Source: Phoebastria nigripes
Lineage: Eukaryota; Chordata; Aves; Procellariiformes; Diomedeidae
Length of the DNA: 64,000 nt
NCBI GenBank assembly: GCA_035582835.1
Contig: JAYKAV010003353.1
Span: forward strand, 204,563 to 268,562
Direction: 5' to 3'
In this document: in pieces, positions 47,701 to 62,100 of the stretch
Layout: each line of letters begins with the position of its first letter
Numbering within the stretch: the stretch's first letter is position 1
The notes under the pieces: generated by a model
What the model was told of the DNA's origin: nothing
The model's database searches: none
The model's input: only the letters and a program-made list of their open reading frames with translations
Position numbers and translations under genes: made by a program

Positions 47701-50700
47701 TTCACTCTAAGCAAGAGCTTGTGCCGTGGACAATCATGCCTTATGGCATGTAATTTGTTTGCAGTGCAGAGGTAACTTATCTCTGCTTTCCCAACTTCCC
47801 TTTCCTTCCTATCAACAATTGCTGAAACACAGGTACGTTGTCAGTGGCAAGTAAGGTGTCAAGATGGGGTCCTGAGGTGACACAGACTAAATGAGGAAAA
47901 ATTTTAAAATATGATCTTAAGGTTATGAATGTGATTAATCTTGTTATTTGTAACAAGTAACTCTTTCCTTGAATGTTTGTTTTGTATTTTCTTAACCAAT
48001 ACATTACATTAAAAAACCAGTACACTGAATTTTCACAGATGCTACTGCATCTCTATGGCAATGAAAAGGTGTTTCCAGAAAGTTCGCTTTGTATAGATCT
48101 TTCTTATGGGAACCTTAAAATAGTTACCTTCAAAATGCTTCCGCTATTTGCATTGGATAGAAAAAAAAATCAACCTAAATAGTGGAAGAATATTTTTTTT
48201 CAAACTATTTTTTCACCCAGAGTAGACCATATGAATATCTTGGAAAATAAGCATGAAATTGTTCATCCTGAGGACTTATTTTTCTATTCAATTTTTGATG
48301 CTAGGTGTAAATTCCAATAAATATGAAACTGTCTGCGTGAAGCAGCAATATCTAAAAATAGAGACTAAAAAACATGTCTGCTGCAAATGCACCCTTACCA
48401 CTTTCCCAGTTATCTCTATCACTGGAATGAGAGAAGAGAAACAGCAAGTCAGCTTTAGGATATAATCATTAGCTTATTCTTCTGTTGAATAGGATGTATC
48501 ATTTAAAAATCCAAACTCCTCATGAGTGTTTTGGGAAGATCTTGACCAGAGGTACATTTTGAATGATACTTTTTAATGCTATTCCCTCCTAAACTTGTTC
48601 TTTAACTGCTTCAGCAGCATAAAAGATCTCATAACTGCCACTGTGAATGAAAAATAGAGCTAATTACATTTTGAGTCCCAGCCAGCCAAATTAGAAATGA
48701 AGACAGGATAAAATCCTTCTTTTGGATTATGGGAATTTGTTTGAGTGAGGATGTGAGCTTTAAGCAGAATAGTTTATACCCAGCAGCAACCTGAAGTGTG
48801 CAGGGACATGCTAGAGTGAGTACTGGAGCTTTTACTCGCACCACAAGCTCCTAACCAGCATGTGGACCTGCACAGCTCCACTGCTATGGAGCATCTAAAC
48901 ATATCACTAAGTTAGAAACATCTCTTAATTGCTTTTGCACAGCTATGCTGAGAATCTGTGCCTAAATAAGGGCTTCAGTATTTAAGTAGTGATAGAGAAG
49001 GTAGGTCTATAATTACGTGCATCAGACATGCTGTGCTTCCAATGGCTGCCATTCAACACAGGCAAATAGAGGGTTGTAATGGTCTACAAGGAGCTCTTGC
49101 TCAAGCAAGGAGCATAGTACAAGTCTTTCGTGATCTGTTACTGAAGCTTAGAATGATTTCTAACTTTTGTTTGCTTGGCTACCTTTTAAAGTCAACACTT
49201 GTCTTGGAAGGATTCAGCTCCTAAGCAGAGTAAAGACATGGAAATAATCCATCATGTTTTCTTACAATTGTCTCAGTACTGCTTAGAGCCTGAGCTGAAA
49301 GAATGAGCTCCCACTCTTCTGTGCATAACTGTAAACATGAAACTGCTTCTTATATTTACAGTTAAATAGTTCAAACATACAGAGGCAAACTCTAGAGCAG
49401 TGGGAAGTTTTAGGAAGAAGAGGTAGTTCAATGACAAATTGTCTGCCTCCCCAAATCCCTAAACAAAACCACTGGTCTAGCCCAGATTGGATTAGGTATG
49501 GGAATAAGGATTCATTGCAGTCATGGCTGCTTGATCAGATTAAGCAGCTGGTTCCCACAGAGAGGTGAGACCAGCTGAGCCTCAAGATTAAGTCTTCTGT
49601 TTGAAAATACTGTCATGACTGTAGACAGATCACCTGAAGAGATTTCTGTAAAATGGACAATCAGCCAAATTACAAGGTAATTATCTTGCTCTGAAATGGT
49701 TAGATTTACCATACATAACCAGTCTTTCCTTTTTCTGCATACACTTTTTGATTCTGTTTTCAATCCTGCCGGTGCAGGGCACAAACGTTGCTCCTTTTAC
49801 TTTAGAGCAGTCTTGGTAAATCTGTATTCTTATCATCACTGGTGCTATACTCAATTTGGTCTGTTGGGATTGGCAAATTCCTCTGGGAATGGTCATTATT
49901 TGGCAAACAATGTGTGCACAGCAATTGCGGTGGCATTATGGTAGCACTGGAAAGAGGAAGGAACAAATTAGTGTCTGAATAATTCGAGGATCTATTGTGA
50001 GGGGGAAAAAAAAGAACGGAGAAAAGTTATTACCAGAAGAGGAAAAAACTGCAAGTAAGAGATAAAGAACATGAAACAGGGAGTTTCTGGGAGAGATGGA
50101 AGGAGAAATTAGCCTTATGGAAGGAAAAAAAAAGAATGACATCTTAAGGTCAGGTCTTTAAAATGTTGTTTTAAATACATTGTTCTTTTTGAAACACTCA
50201 TAAACAGAAGAAAGGAATGAAAATTGAGTGAGAAGTTATTGAAAAAGGAAAGAAAATGGATATAGCTGTTTCACTAAGCTGTAAGGCTGACCAAACTGAA
50301 GGTAGCGGCTGTTGTCTTGCTGATTTCAGTAAAACCGATATTTTGACAGTGTATATGGGTCATCCAAGGACCAAATTCGGCCAGCCCTGGCCAGTTTCTT
50401 GCTTATGAGCGGTCCCCTGGTTTCAGTACAAGTACATATGGAGTAAGATATTGTGCGTGTATCGGAATGATCCTAAGATATTAAAAAGTACATTTTCAAA
50501 GTTAAAATGCTTGCAATAAATTTTTATGGAAAATACTGTATCTGGAGTATATGTTAAGTATATTAGATGGACTTTAATTTTGTTCTTGCACAAGCACGTA
50601 TACTTCAAATGTTATACAATAACGATAAGCAGAGGACAAGAGATGGTTATTGAAGGGACTGATCATTACCCTGAAAATAAATACATTAAGCTATATACTT

Positions 50701-53700
50701 AGTTTATTGAGTCCACTGCTCCCTGAAGCAGAGCATTGCTGATACAGTAAAATCTCTCAACTCTGGAGTCAGATAGAATTTTTTTTTTTTTTTTTTTTTA
50801 AAGCCTGAAACACCTGGCTAGATGACTTTGGTCAGGATTTTATTAAAAGGAGATAAACATTTTCATTTCCCTGGTTTAAATATCCAAGCGTGGACCATGC
50901 GATAGGCTCAGGTGCAGGCTTCTTTCTACTGCCAGCCTGTATTGAGTATGATTCACATAAGCCTCTTTCTAATCATTAACAGAATGTGTATTGTCACTAA
51001 TTTGTTTTTATTTTATTTTGCTGCTTTTTTGGAGTGTAATGTAAGAGAGAAAATTTAGAGTGCAAGTGTTAAGATTCTTTATCCAGTGTCTTTGAAATTA
51101 ATTGTTGCTCTTAGTTCAGCTCCTAGCAAACTCAGCTGTCCATCATTATAATGATCAGTCACTGTTACCCATTATTAAATCTCTGTATGGACAGCATGGA
51201 TTGAAAGGTAAAAGGTAGGATTACTCTTATTCCTAGAAGAATCTCCCCTGCCTCAGAACTGAGGAACAGTGGTGCAAGAGAACAAAATAAAGTGGTTTGA
51301 CCTATTTCCAAGCCTGATATTTGCAGGATAAATAAAACCGCTACAGCTAGAACCTGAACTTTTACGTTACTCATGTCTTTGAGCCACAGGTCAGATTCAT
51401 TCAGCAGTCTTGATGAAAAACCTGGAAATTTTAACTTTAAAACCTGACAATCTCTTTCCTCACATCTATCACCCATGAGGCTTTTTCTGTCTATCCAGTA
51501 AGAATAATCCACACTAAAAAGAGTGCTACATGAAAACTTCATTGTATATAAGTATTCTTCATTTCACATACAGTTCCTTATTAACTGCAAAAACTTTTTG
51601 AGGGACAGAATTATCCCAAGTTGCTGGAGCGGACTCTGTGCCAAGGGAATGTTTTGTGAAGAGAAAATTGGGACTCACGATTAGGTAGGTGAAGTGAAGC
51701 TTCTGCTTCTGCTTGAATTTGCAGAGCCTGAAATAAAACAAACCCAGGCCTAATCTCTGCACAAACACAGGTGACAGGGAGGTCAGTAAATGCCTATGCT
51801 CATGCAGATTATAAAAGATGGGTTCCACCTGCTTAGGAACCTCAAAAAATAAAAGCCTGCTGGTAGAAAGAGTTAACTCAGTAGGAAGAGATATTTTATG
51901 ACTCTTCCAGCCAACTGCCTAGCTTTAAGATCCCAGAGAAGGCAGGTACCCTGTTTATTGAAAGAATCATTTAGGTCAGTGAATACAGATAAACAACTGA
52001 ACATTTAACCACCTGAGGATACAGCTGCAGAGCAAGCAACTTTCTCACTGCTAGGGGAAGAGGAGGAATCTGGCAATGAATTGAGATACCTGCATGCAGT
52101 GGGCCTGCTGTCTTACATTTTGAATCGTGCATTTGGCTCTTGTATATCAAGTTATTTATTCTTAAAGTCATGTAGAGTGCAAGGAGCTTATGTGAAACAT
52201 AACAGCTGGGGTTCAAATCTTTCTAAAGGTAGGTGACTCATATCATTCTGCTGCTGACCTTGCACATTTCAGTTTCTGCATAAATTATCAGTATCTTTGA
52301 CTATTTATAGCAGCTGATTAATTCAATTATTGACAAGTTAATGCTGCTTACTTGTTAAGATACTGTTTGCCTATTATTCCTTCTAAGAGGCTTTTAAAAT
52401 ATATTACACTTCAGAAAAATGGAGTGTAGCCTAGAAGAGCTTGCTTATTTCTGCTAACTTTATTTTTGCTCTCTGAAAAGGTGAGGTGGATGGGTCATAG
52501 TTCATCCTATCCTCCTCTGTAGATGTGCAACAAACTGGAGTTAGAGGAACATATGTTAGGTACAACTTGAAAGGGGTTCTTGTAATCCCTAATATTCCTC
52601 CCTAATGTTGGGATGTCTTTGAAGACTTTTTTTCTCTATTTTTGTACATGGAAGAATTTGTTTAAGAAGGGAATCCTCCTCTCTCACTCAACAGCTTTGA
52701 CGGCATCCCTGACTGATGAGCTCAGGTTTGAGAACCTCTGAGTGCAAACTGGCAGAATTAGGGTAAGAGCCAAAAGGAACTTTGCAAGAGCTGATTTCAG
52801 AGAAAAAACATAGATTTTTTTTCCTGTTTTCCCTGAATTTCTCTATCACAAAAAGAAATGTCTTTTATCCTAATAACTATTTAAAAAAAAAAAAAAAAAA
52901 AGGGATGAACCAGCTTTGCATGATGCCTACATGAGCCCCCGTGTATCTCCACATTTTTTTGCTGTTGACCTTCAGTTTTGCACACCTGTTGCATGGTACG
53001 GATTGACAAAATGAATGGCAGGAACTTTCCACAAAACCTTTATTTCTGTGACTGATTATTCATTCTTCCCTTTATAAATGACTGATCCTGTTCCCACAGA
53101 ACATACCTACATTAATAGCTCTTCTACCTAGAAATGAGAAAGAGAAATTAGGTCTAACCCATGCCAGGATCTACCAAATTTCTGTTGTGTGTGCTTATAG
53201 AAGTAGAAAAGATGATTTGATCCTATTAAATCTTCTGTTAGAATTTGATATTTGTTGATCTTTGTGAGTTCTTGGATTTAGCTGTTTCTGGAGGATCAAA
53301 TGAGAAACAGCATGTTTGATTTTCAAATTTAGTAATTCATCAGGCAAGATAAGGAGTTGCACATTGCAAGGCAGTATTTCAAGGCAGTAGCCTTTCACTT
53401 TTGGATACCAGCGTTCAGACTGGCAGTACAGCACAGGGCAGTAAGGGCAGGGGTCTCAGCCCAGTTCCTTGTAGACAGAAAGTAATCTAACCAAACTGCA
53501 ACACTAACCATTTCTGCTGTGTAGCTTATTGCATGTCTCAGGTGAGAACCAGAATTCAAAGTTTCTTATGTTCAAATGAGTTAAAACATTCAGAAAAGTT
53601 AGAATTATTTCACATTTTGTAATGTTTTCTGGGAGCCTTAACTCTAAGGAAGTTACTATTACTTTACTTCTTTAAGAACACTGGATTTTTTTTTCTTTTT

Positions 53701-56700
53701 AAAATATTCTGGGTTAAAGGGTATACAGAGAGTTGGGGAGCCTGTTTGACTGTTATTTGAAGTTTTTCAACTTACTTCAGTAGGAGCAGGATCAGACCTT
53801 TCAGATCACCAAATGTTGGTAACTGGAAAAGCTCAGAGAAATATTGTTCTTAGGATGAAAGGAGCAGGAAGAGTCCGTGATATTTTGTGCTGGAATTTCT
53901 ATTACACAAGAATGTCAGAGCACATGAAGTATTTGAAGGAGGAAAGGGAAGAAATATAATGTCAGGTAATACAGGATCTAAAAAGCCAAATACAAAGTAT
54001 GCACGATATAAGGACACATTTAAATCCTAAATTATTCTAGAGTTTTAATGAATAGTCCTGTTAACATTCTTTATAAGCTAAGTAAATCTTCTTAGAATTC
54101 TCCACAAATCTCAGCTACTTTTAAAAAATTACTTTCTTTTGACAGCTATATTAACATATGGCTCTGCATAAAGGAATCATGTTGAGTACATGCAATGTAA
54201 TATTGGGACATACATTTTTAAAAAAGAGATGAGAGGATCCAGAAATATAATCTTCTTCTTGTAATCCTGTATTAATCCATTCTGTACTGCTAAGGTTTTT
54301 ATTTGAGTGTGGAGCTCACAAAGATTCTGGCAGAAGCAAAAAAAAAAAAAAAAGAAAGAAAATGAAAAGTCTTCTGTGTATAATTCCCCAGAGCTACACC
54401 TATAAAGAATTTTTGCAATCTGCAAAGAAAGGAACAGCCCCGGGAACTAATCTCTTATTGCATGGATTTCTCTCTTTTTGTCCTGACCTTGGCTCTTCCA
54501 CAGCCCCAGTAAGGGTGCCTCTGCCTCATGATGAAGCTTGCTGCTACTCCTCAGGCTACTGCGCTCTCAGGGCATGCCTCTTCAGCATCAACTTGCTGTT
54601 TAACGAATCCCAAACTGAGATCAGTAAAACACTGAAAGGGGGTTTAGTTTCATTATCAGCTAGGCCTGCAGAGATGACGAATCAGTTGATTTTGTGGCAT
54701 GTGATGAAAATGCTAGTGTTTAATTACCAATGCTGTTAGTGAACTTCAGAGAAGGGTCTGATCTAAGCGGAGACCGGATCACACAGCATTTGCTTGGAGC
54801 TGCAGCCCACCTTAAAAGCTAAGAATGTCAAGAATATGTTTGCCTCCAGGCATTTCTATAAAAACTGGCTTAAAGAAGGTTAGCAAAGGAGAAAAATCTG
54901 GTTTTTCTTCTGAAGTTTGAATCAACAACAATTTCAATATTAGAAATGGACCAAGATTAAATCTCATAATGTGTAAAGTCTGAGAAGCTGTTCCTAAGGG
55001 TAGGTAATCTAATTTTCATAGTTCGTCTCTCTCACCATCATGGACTGTAATGCTAAATACTACTAGTGGTATTATTTCTACTAGTTTTATAAACAAAACA
55101 TCTATTTATTTGGCCAGATAATGCAAAGCACATCTAGAAACTGAAACACATGAGTGGATAGCTTTGGTAAAAGCTGTCATTACAGCAGTCCTAAATTTGG
55201 AGTACCGAGCATTTTTTTGCATGTCTCGCATTGCTCATTCACATTTCTGGTTCTCAGCAATTTTAGATTTCCTTAAAGATATTTCTTGAATTAGTTTTTT
55301 CTCTCAGACGAAGAAATAGTTCTTTCTTCTGTGGGAAAATAGGCCTACTGCAGTTCTTGGGACACTCCTCCATCTTGTCAGGGCAGCCTGCCATCTTGAA
55401 TTTCACAAAGGAGCTGCGTTCACAAACCCCACATTTCCTGTGTGCCTCTGTTAACAGCTTCTCTCTGTCCCCTCATCTGTTGCTATTCTATACTCCTTCA
55501 AGGGACAGAAGACTGCAGAGAGATTCTGCTTGTAATGGGCAGTATCCTGTTGTGTTTCTGCCTTCACAAGTGACTTTTCTTCCAATCTACTGGGTAATTT
55601 TGATCCGCTCACAAACTGTCCTCATTTTGCTATACCATGAACCACTGGTGGTGTTTACTACAAGTGCCACCAAGTGCTATCAAAACCATGAACTAAAAAG
55701 GAAATCTTACATTCAAAACACTTATTAAATGTACAGATTTGTGTGTTACATTTTTGTGCCTTTCTTTGCTGTTGCTGGCAAGATTTCATTTAAATGTTCT
55801 CTCTGTTTGTTGATAATATTCTCTTATTAACACACTGTGCCCCTCTTAATCTCTTGTAGCATCAGGTTTTGATGTTCGCTCAAGAGCACTGGTTTGCGTT
55901 ATTCTCCAGGCTTCACAGGTGAAGACTGTGGAAGGTTTCTCAGCTAATACTTTTCTCCTACAGCCCTGTTTTTCAATTAGCTGAGAGTGGGCATTATTCA
56001 TTCAGGGTTTTGATATTTTTAGGGTAATTTTCCCTGCCATACATTTTTAGAGTTTGGCAAACAATGCTGCATTTCTAAAATTATCCTTACGCTGCTTGCT
56101 GCTCGCTGACTGATCTTTTTGTTAGTTTTTTGAGTACCTTTCTGTGTTTGATATTTGCACTTTATTCTCCTTTCTTCGGATGTTTCGTATTCTAGAGTTT
56201 TCTTGCTTACTAGGATTTAGCTGACCCTATGAATTTAGAACTTTAATGAATAATTTACTCCTACTGTGAACTTTATATATTTTAATAAGAGTAAGTATGC
56301 ACATTATTTTCCAGAATTGAGTCATTGCTGGTGCACAGAATAGAGGTGGGGTGCGTAGCCTGAATCACAAAACTCCTTCTAATTCTTGCTGCACCTTATC
56401 GTGTAGGCCCCACTGTATTTTTCTTTGCTTGTTGACTTGAAAATCCTGAATAAGAAACAAAGTTTGATCCTACAGCTGCAACACGTTATATGATCATGAA
56501 CAGTGGGAGCATTTTCTCATTTATCTAATTTCAGGAGGTCAGAAATTTCCATCTGTATCGATGCAGCATGTGTGATTCTTAGTTCAGTAGCGTTACCTAA
56601 TTTTGATAACTGTTTTTATAACTGTATTGTTTCTAACACTACATGAAATATGTTAATTGGAATAGAAGTTAATGAAAAAAAAAAAGATAAATAAATCCTT

Positions 56701-58668
56701 TAATATATTTCCCTATCCAACCTGTTGCTAATGATTACTAGCTTATATATCTCATTTGTACACAGCTCATTTTGGTTTTAAAATAATTATTTTTTATAAA
56801 TGTTAACAGAAAATTACAGTATCGCAAAAGAAAAGAGTAGTATGTATGAAAAGTTGTAAGCTTGCTTTCATTCAGTTTCTGTTCATCTTTATCCCAACAA
56901 TGACTTTATTAAAACAGTGACTACTCATAAAGGGGAGAGAAAACAGACATTTGAACAGATGGGCTTAATAAATATTCCGCAGTATATCTGCCACAAATGG
57001 TTGAGCACCAATACTAAAGCAGGACTAAGATATGAGTGAGAATAAAGAACTTCCAAATGGTTTGTGCTCTCAGTGAAGAAGCTTTAGATTAAAAGACAAA
57101 GGTTGTGATGTAAATGTACATAGATCAAAGAGGACACATAATGGAACCTTGCTATATAAAAGGAAAAATACACTTTCTTCCGGAGTAATAAAATTGCAGT
57201 ATGCTGCAGTGGGAGAACAGCAAATCCTGTGGTGGTTTTTTTGTTTTGTTTTGTTTGGTGTTTTGTTGTTTTTTTTTTTTTTTTAACTTATTGCCACTCC
57301 TAGTTGAGATATGGTTTCATCTTTTGTCTCAAAATATTTAAAAAAACCCAAATGGTTTACAATGTCACCAAAAACAATGTTATTAAACCTTTAAATTTTC
57401 ATTGGTATCCCTCTTATGAATCTTTGCGCAAGGTGGGAAGAAGTTGCTCTTATCATTCATTCTCTGCTATAGACTTTTTTCTTGCCAATAGTGCATGGAA
57501 AAATTGAAAGAAGTTTTTATAGCACCATGTTTTGAAGGACAAATCACTTCAAATATGTAGTTACTGAATAAAAAATGTCACAATGAGTACAAGATATATT
57601 TTTCAAATTACCTCAACTTGCTGGTAGAATTAAGTCTAAGCTGTCCTGTTGCCTAAAACCTAGCGAAAGATGAAATTCAGCTCATCTGCACATTCAAATG
57701 TTGGGCATGCTGCTGATGCTTCCTGCGTTTCCATGGTCAGGGAATTAGACTAGAAACATTGTGTACTTTTAGTCTCTATATTTTGATGAAGAGTTCTTCA
57801 CTGCCCAGGAGAATTGCAAAATAGCACTTCAGTACATCCCTGACTTGGTTTTGGTTCCAGGTAAAATTAGGTAGGGCTGTGGGTTTCTTTGTGTTTAATT
57901 TTGAGGTGTAAGTTGAAGTGTCGTCTCTGTCCACAAAAAACACCAGTTCCCTTTGTTTGCAAAATTTCCATAATGGTTACATCTCCTTGAAAACTTGTAA
58001 CAAAGCTTTATGTAGACAAATAGTCTGGTAGTGAAATTCTGAATACTTTGGCTGTGAATAATTTTGGGGCAGATCTTACTTTTAGCTATTCCAGTGCTTT
58101 TGTTTAGAAGCCTCCTATTTAAGTATCTGGTTTAAAAATTTTAACCATTTTTTTATAATACATTCATTATGAGACCTATTATTTCCTCAAGCACAGATTT
58201 TTCTTTAAATATTAAGTTTAAACCTTCTGGTGATATGATAAATAACTGCCTAGTCTCAGTTACCAAGATTAGTTTATTTTGAGAAGAATTTTTATTGATG
58301 TATTGTCACTGTTTATTTTGTGCATGCACGAATTTAAATCTAGCAGCTTTACAGCAACAGACAAATGCTGCTGCCTTATTCAAAACAGATAAATATGGAG
58401 ATGCTCCTCTAGTGCTCCGTGTTTTTAAGTGGAGTGCACTGCACAAAAATTGTCGAGTGCTACAGTAAGGGTCCATTTGTAGAAAAGTCTGTTTGGTCTT
58501 TATTTTTTAATTAAGGTACCTGCTGCCTATGAAACCAGAAAAGAGAACTGGAAATGGGTATTCTTGCTTTTTCTAAAAGACCTGAACAGACAAAGTCTCA
58601 CGACCTTGTATTTTGTGTAGTTCTGTGAATCTTGAAGTGCATCTCAGGAGTACGTTCCCCTTCTCCCT
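41711..58668. other. Long gene-free unique stretch
   Basis: About 17 kb without a gene, LTR or CR1 that I can recognise. It contains A/T homopolymers (about 42209, 50778, 52882, 54339, 57266), a G/T-rich stretch at 57231-57283 and a single N near its start (41786). The longest open frames, 42401-42829 on - (142 codons) and 54362-54739 on + (125 codons), carry no domain I know. The surroundings of the second, 54420-54830, are locally less AT-rich. Deeply conserved non-coding elements could lie here but cannot be detected from one sequence. Confidence 0.6.
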
Positions 58669-59131
58669 TGTAGGAGTTTAGCTGGTTTTTGGAGGCCATC
58701 TCGCTGAGAAGGACTGTTGTGAAGGACAAGCTAGAAGAAACCCCAGCAGCAGCTCTCCCCACCTTTGCCTGGAGCGGTGACTAAGACCTGAGGATCCGGT
58801 GCCTGGCCCCCGCCTGAGCTAGGCTGCGGCCACAGTGATGCTGCATCTGTACCCCATCTCGTACCTCCCTGATCCTGATCTGCAACCCAACCTGCTGACT
58901 TGGCTTTTTGGTTTGACCTTGGGCCTGCCTCATCACTATGGACTTGCTGGGTGCTTGCTGGGCTCTTGGCTGATCCTGGTTACCATCACCAGGCCTGATC
59001 CTGACCCTGACTTACTGACTTGATTTCCTGGCTCCTTGTCAGAGAAGCTGCTGCCCCTGCCTGCCTTGTGACTTTCAGCTCCCAGCTCGCCTTCCCTACA
59101 GGGCAACCTCTGCCCTTGCTGCGTCCTGACA
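58669..59131. other. GC-rich TG...CA block, possible unrecognised LTR
   Basis: A sharply bounded GC-rich island of about 460 bp in AT-rich DNA. It starts TGTAGGAGTTTAGCTGG and ends GCGTCCTGACA, so its ends have the retroviral TG...CA form in either sense. Inside it are degenerate repeats of CCTGATCCTGA and CTGACTTG-type words (GACTTGGCTTTTTGG near 58907, GACTTGATTTCCTGG near 59017). I see no target duplication (flanks TCCCT and GTGCT differ), no TATA box or ATTAAA in an obvious place, and no domain in the 62-codon frame at 58835-59023. Alternatives are another interspersed repeat, a retrocopy fragment or a non-coding exon. It is unlike the LTR A/B/C family. Confidence 0.4.
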
Positions 59132-62100
59132 GTGCTAAAGGAAAAGAATCAGTACTCTCTAAACCTGCTTATTTGAATTATTTTGGCTAAGTTTCTGCTC
59201 TTTGTTACTGTCACCCAATTACTGAATATGTGCACTTGTACTGACTTTGAAGCTGCATAAGCAAATACTTATGGGTACTTATGTTCTCACAATTCCCTGC
59301 TTCCCACATGTAAATCACTGCATCCATCATGAAAGTACCCGTCACTTCACACTAATGGTTATTTGATTAGCGGCAAATTGAAATTATCTGGATGAATTGT
59401 CAGTGGTAATGATTTAGCTATAGCTCAGTGTTAACACCAGGGTGAAACATAAGGAGGATGGAGCATAGGGGCTGCAGAGTTAGCTCTTGAAGAACGATCA
59501 GAAGAAAGGGTATGATAGCTACTCTCAACTTCCCAGCACCTTTATTGGAATGAGGATAGATACAGCTTAACTTGTTCAAAGTCTGCCACCATTTTGGGAT
59601 GCTGCATGCTTAATTTGACAATGGTCATTAAGAATTAAGCAGCTAGTCCAGTTGCCATGATTCTCCTTGGAGGCTTTATTATCTGAACTACTGTGCAAGA
59701 AAATGTGCAATTAAGAATGCAAATGTTCTCATACTCTTGATTCATTTGAGTATTCCTGAGTGAAGATACAATGTTGCTTTAAAAAAAGTCAACAAGAAAA
59801 AAGAAAATACATTTATAAATAAAACATAGAGGAAAAGACAGCTTCATTCTTTCCAAGCTCAAATAGTCTATTTCATCAGACATTTAAAATAAGTATCTTT
59901 GAGACAGGATACATTTTAAGAAAAGGATGCATGTCTCCATTCTCAAGACATTAGATTTTAAATATTTTTTCTTTGCCACTAATATCTATGTGATACGTCT
60001 TAATAAAAGCTGTTTAAAACATTTATTGAATTCAAGGACAGGGAAATAATTTGTATTCAGTCTACAAGCTAGAGGGACTATATGTATTTATTTGCATAAT
60101 ACAGNAGCATAAAAAACAAAGCCCATATTCTGTTATAAACAAAATAAGATTGTATAGCTATTAGTAACAGGTGAATACAGGACCAAAGTATGTACAGGCA
60201 CTTCATGGAGGAGGAATTATTATATGCTTGAGTGTAGCTGAAGGGAATAATGAAAGGGAGTTCCTGCTAGAATTATACCTACAAACGTTTCTTTTTAGCT
60301 GTCAGCTTATACTTATAGAAAAAAAGAAAGAAAAAAAAAATCCAGAGAGGTGCATCCAGTGCAATATAAAACACAGTTGGATAGGTGTCAGGATTGCTAG
60401 TTCTGAGTAGTAACAGACCGGGGCAAAAGCAGTGTACCCTTGAAACCTCACGTGATTGTTGTGATGACTGCACACAAGTATACCCAAGTCCTACCAGCTC
60501 TTGCTGCCAAAGGCAGGTGGGCAAGCAGGGCACAGAGCAGGGCAACAAAGGACCCCCAAGAGGATTTTAGGAGGAAAGCAGAGGCTTTATCATTGATCAG
60601 CATTGATCGGCAGAGAGCAGATGCTTTGAAAATCAGTTATATTGAACACAGCAAAGAATGACTTGTCATTGGCTTCTGTTGCTTACTGTTGAGGTTGTCT
60701 GATAATCCAGCATTTCAAGAATGAATTGCAGCTAAACTACAAAGAATCCCTGGTTTTGCTAGCAGTGCAGAGCACAGTTGTAACAGAGTGCACACAGAAA
60801 GATAACAGTACTGAAATCAAGATAGAAAGATTTCAAGTTACCACAGGATGAAGTGTAAATGTGACTAAAAGATAAATGAAATTTACTTAAATAAGAATGA
60901 TGAGCAACAGACTGAAAGGGCCTATTTAAACCTAGGAGAAAGCAAGGAAGAAAGTGAATACAGCATCAAGACCTGTACTAGCCCAGCTCTGAATTTGCCT
61001 GGGAACCCGCAGAAATGTGAAGCAGGTTCCATCTCGTTATTTGTGGTAACTGCAGCCTGTCTGTTCAAACGCCGACTCTCTCATTAACTCTGCTGCAAGA
61101 TCCATGTTCCATGGTAAGTGCATGTGCCATAGTACATGATGCGAGTTAAGTCATTCGCAAAACTTGCTTAACAAAATCTCCCATTCAAAAGGTTGAGAGG
61201 AACACATTTCTATGTTTTAAGGGTAGCAGAGAAAATATCCAAGTGTATTTTCTTTTGAAATCTTAAGACTGGTTAATACAGCCTGAAGACAGGTGTTAAC
61301 ATATCAATATGTCAGTTACGTGATGAGGATAAACAGAATCAAATAGGTCAAAAAAGGGTTCTGAAATTCATACAAGTTGTTGATACCAAAAAAAATGCCT
61401 GAAGGAGCTTACTGTCTTTTCTACTTTCTTCTTACATGTTTGACTGTATAGGACTAGGGACAAAGCATTAATTTCTGTTCATTGTCCAAGGTCTTGTATT
61501 TGTTGATTATCTTAAAGTGAACTAAGTAGCGTTAAGCTAGTGACGTATCTGTTGATCCCAACCTATTTAACTATACCGTGTTGTGTAAAAGGACTAAACA
61601 TAATTAAGTGTAAAGCAACTAACTAGACATTTATTACGTACTGATTGCTTTAATGTTTAGTGACTACACTAGATTGTGAAGCTAGATTTTGAGAAAATTG
61701 TGAAGACACAGATTGGGGAAATGGTTATAAAAATCAATGTTGTATTATGTAAAAAAGAAGAATTCTTTTTCACAAAAAATTGCTTTGATTGTACATACAA
61801 CTCGTCAAACAAAGCCTGTGGTTTTCAGGTAATGGGCAGGTGACCTCAAGCATTAAACACTGCTCGCTCTTGTTTGTTTGATTCCTCAGATCTGTGTGCA
61901 GGTGTTATTTGTATGTGACTGTTGATGGAAAGAAAAAAGCTACCTACAAATAAGAATACACACACAGGGGTTATTTTTTGGTGAAAAGATATTGGTAATT
62001 GCTTTTGCTAACCCTGGTTTTACACTGAGATCTGTATAAAGTATCGTCTTATCAAAGCAAAGAAACTGAGAAGGAAGTCTAACTTCTAAAGCTTGAGTGA

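Noticed and set aside
54362..54739. 125-codon open frame on the + strand as an exon or small gene
   Set aside because: No recognisable domain and no clear splice sites. It begins directly after an A-rich tract. The local composition is mildly unusual, but that is not evidence of coding.
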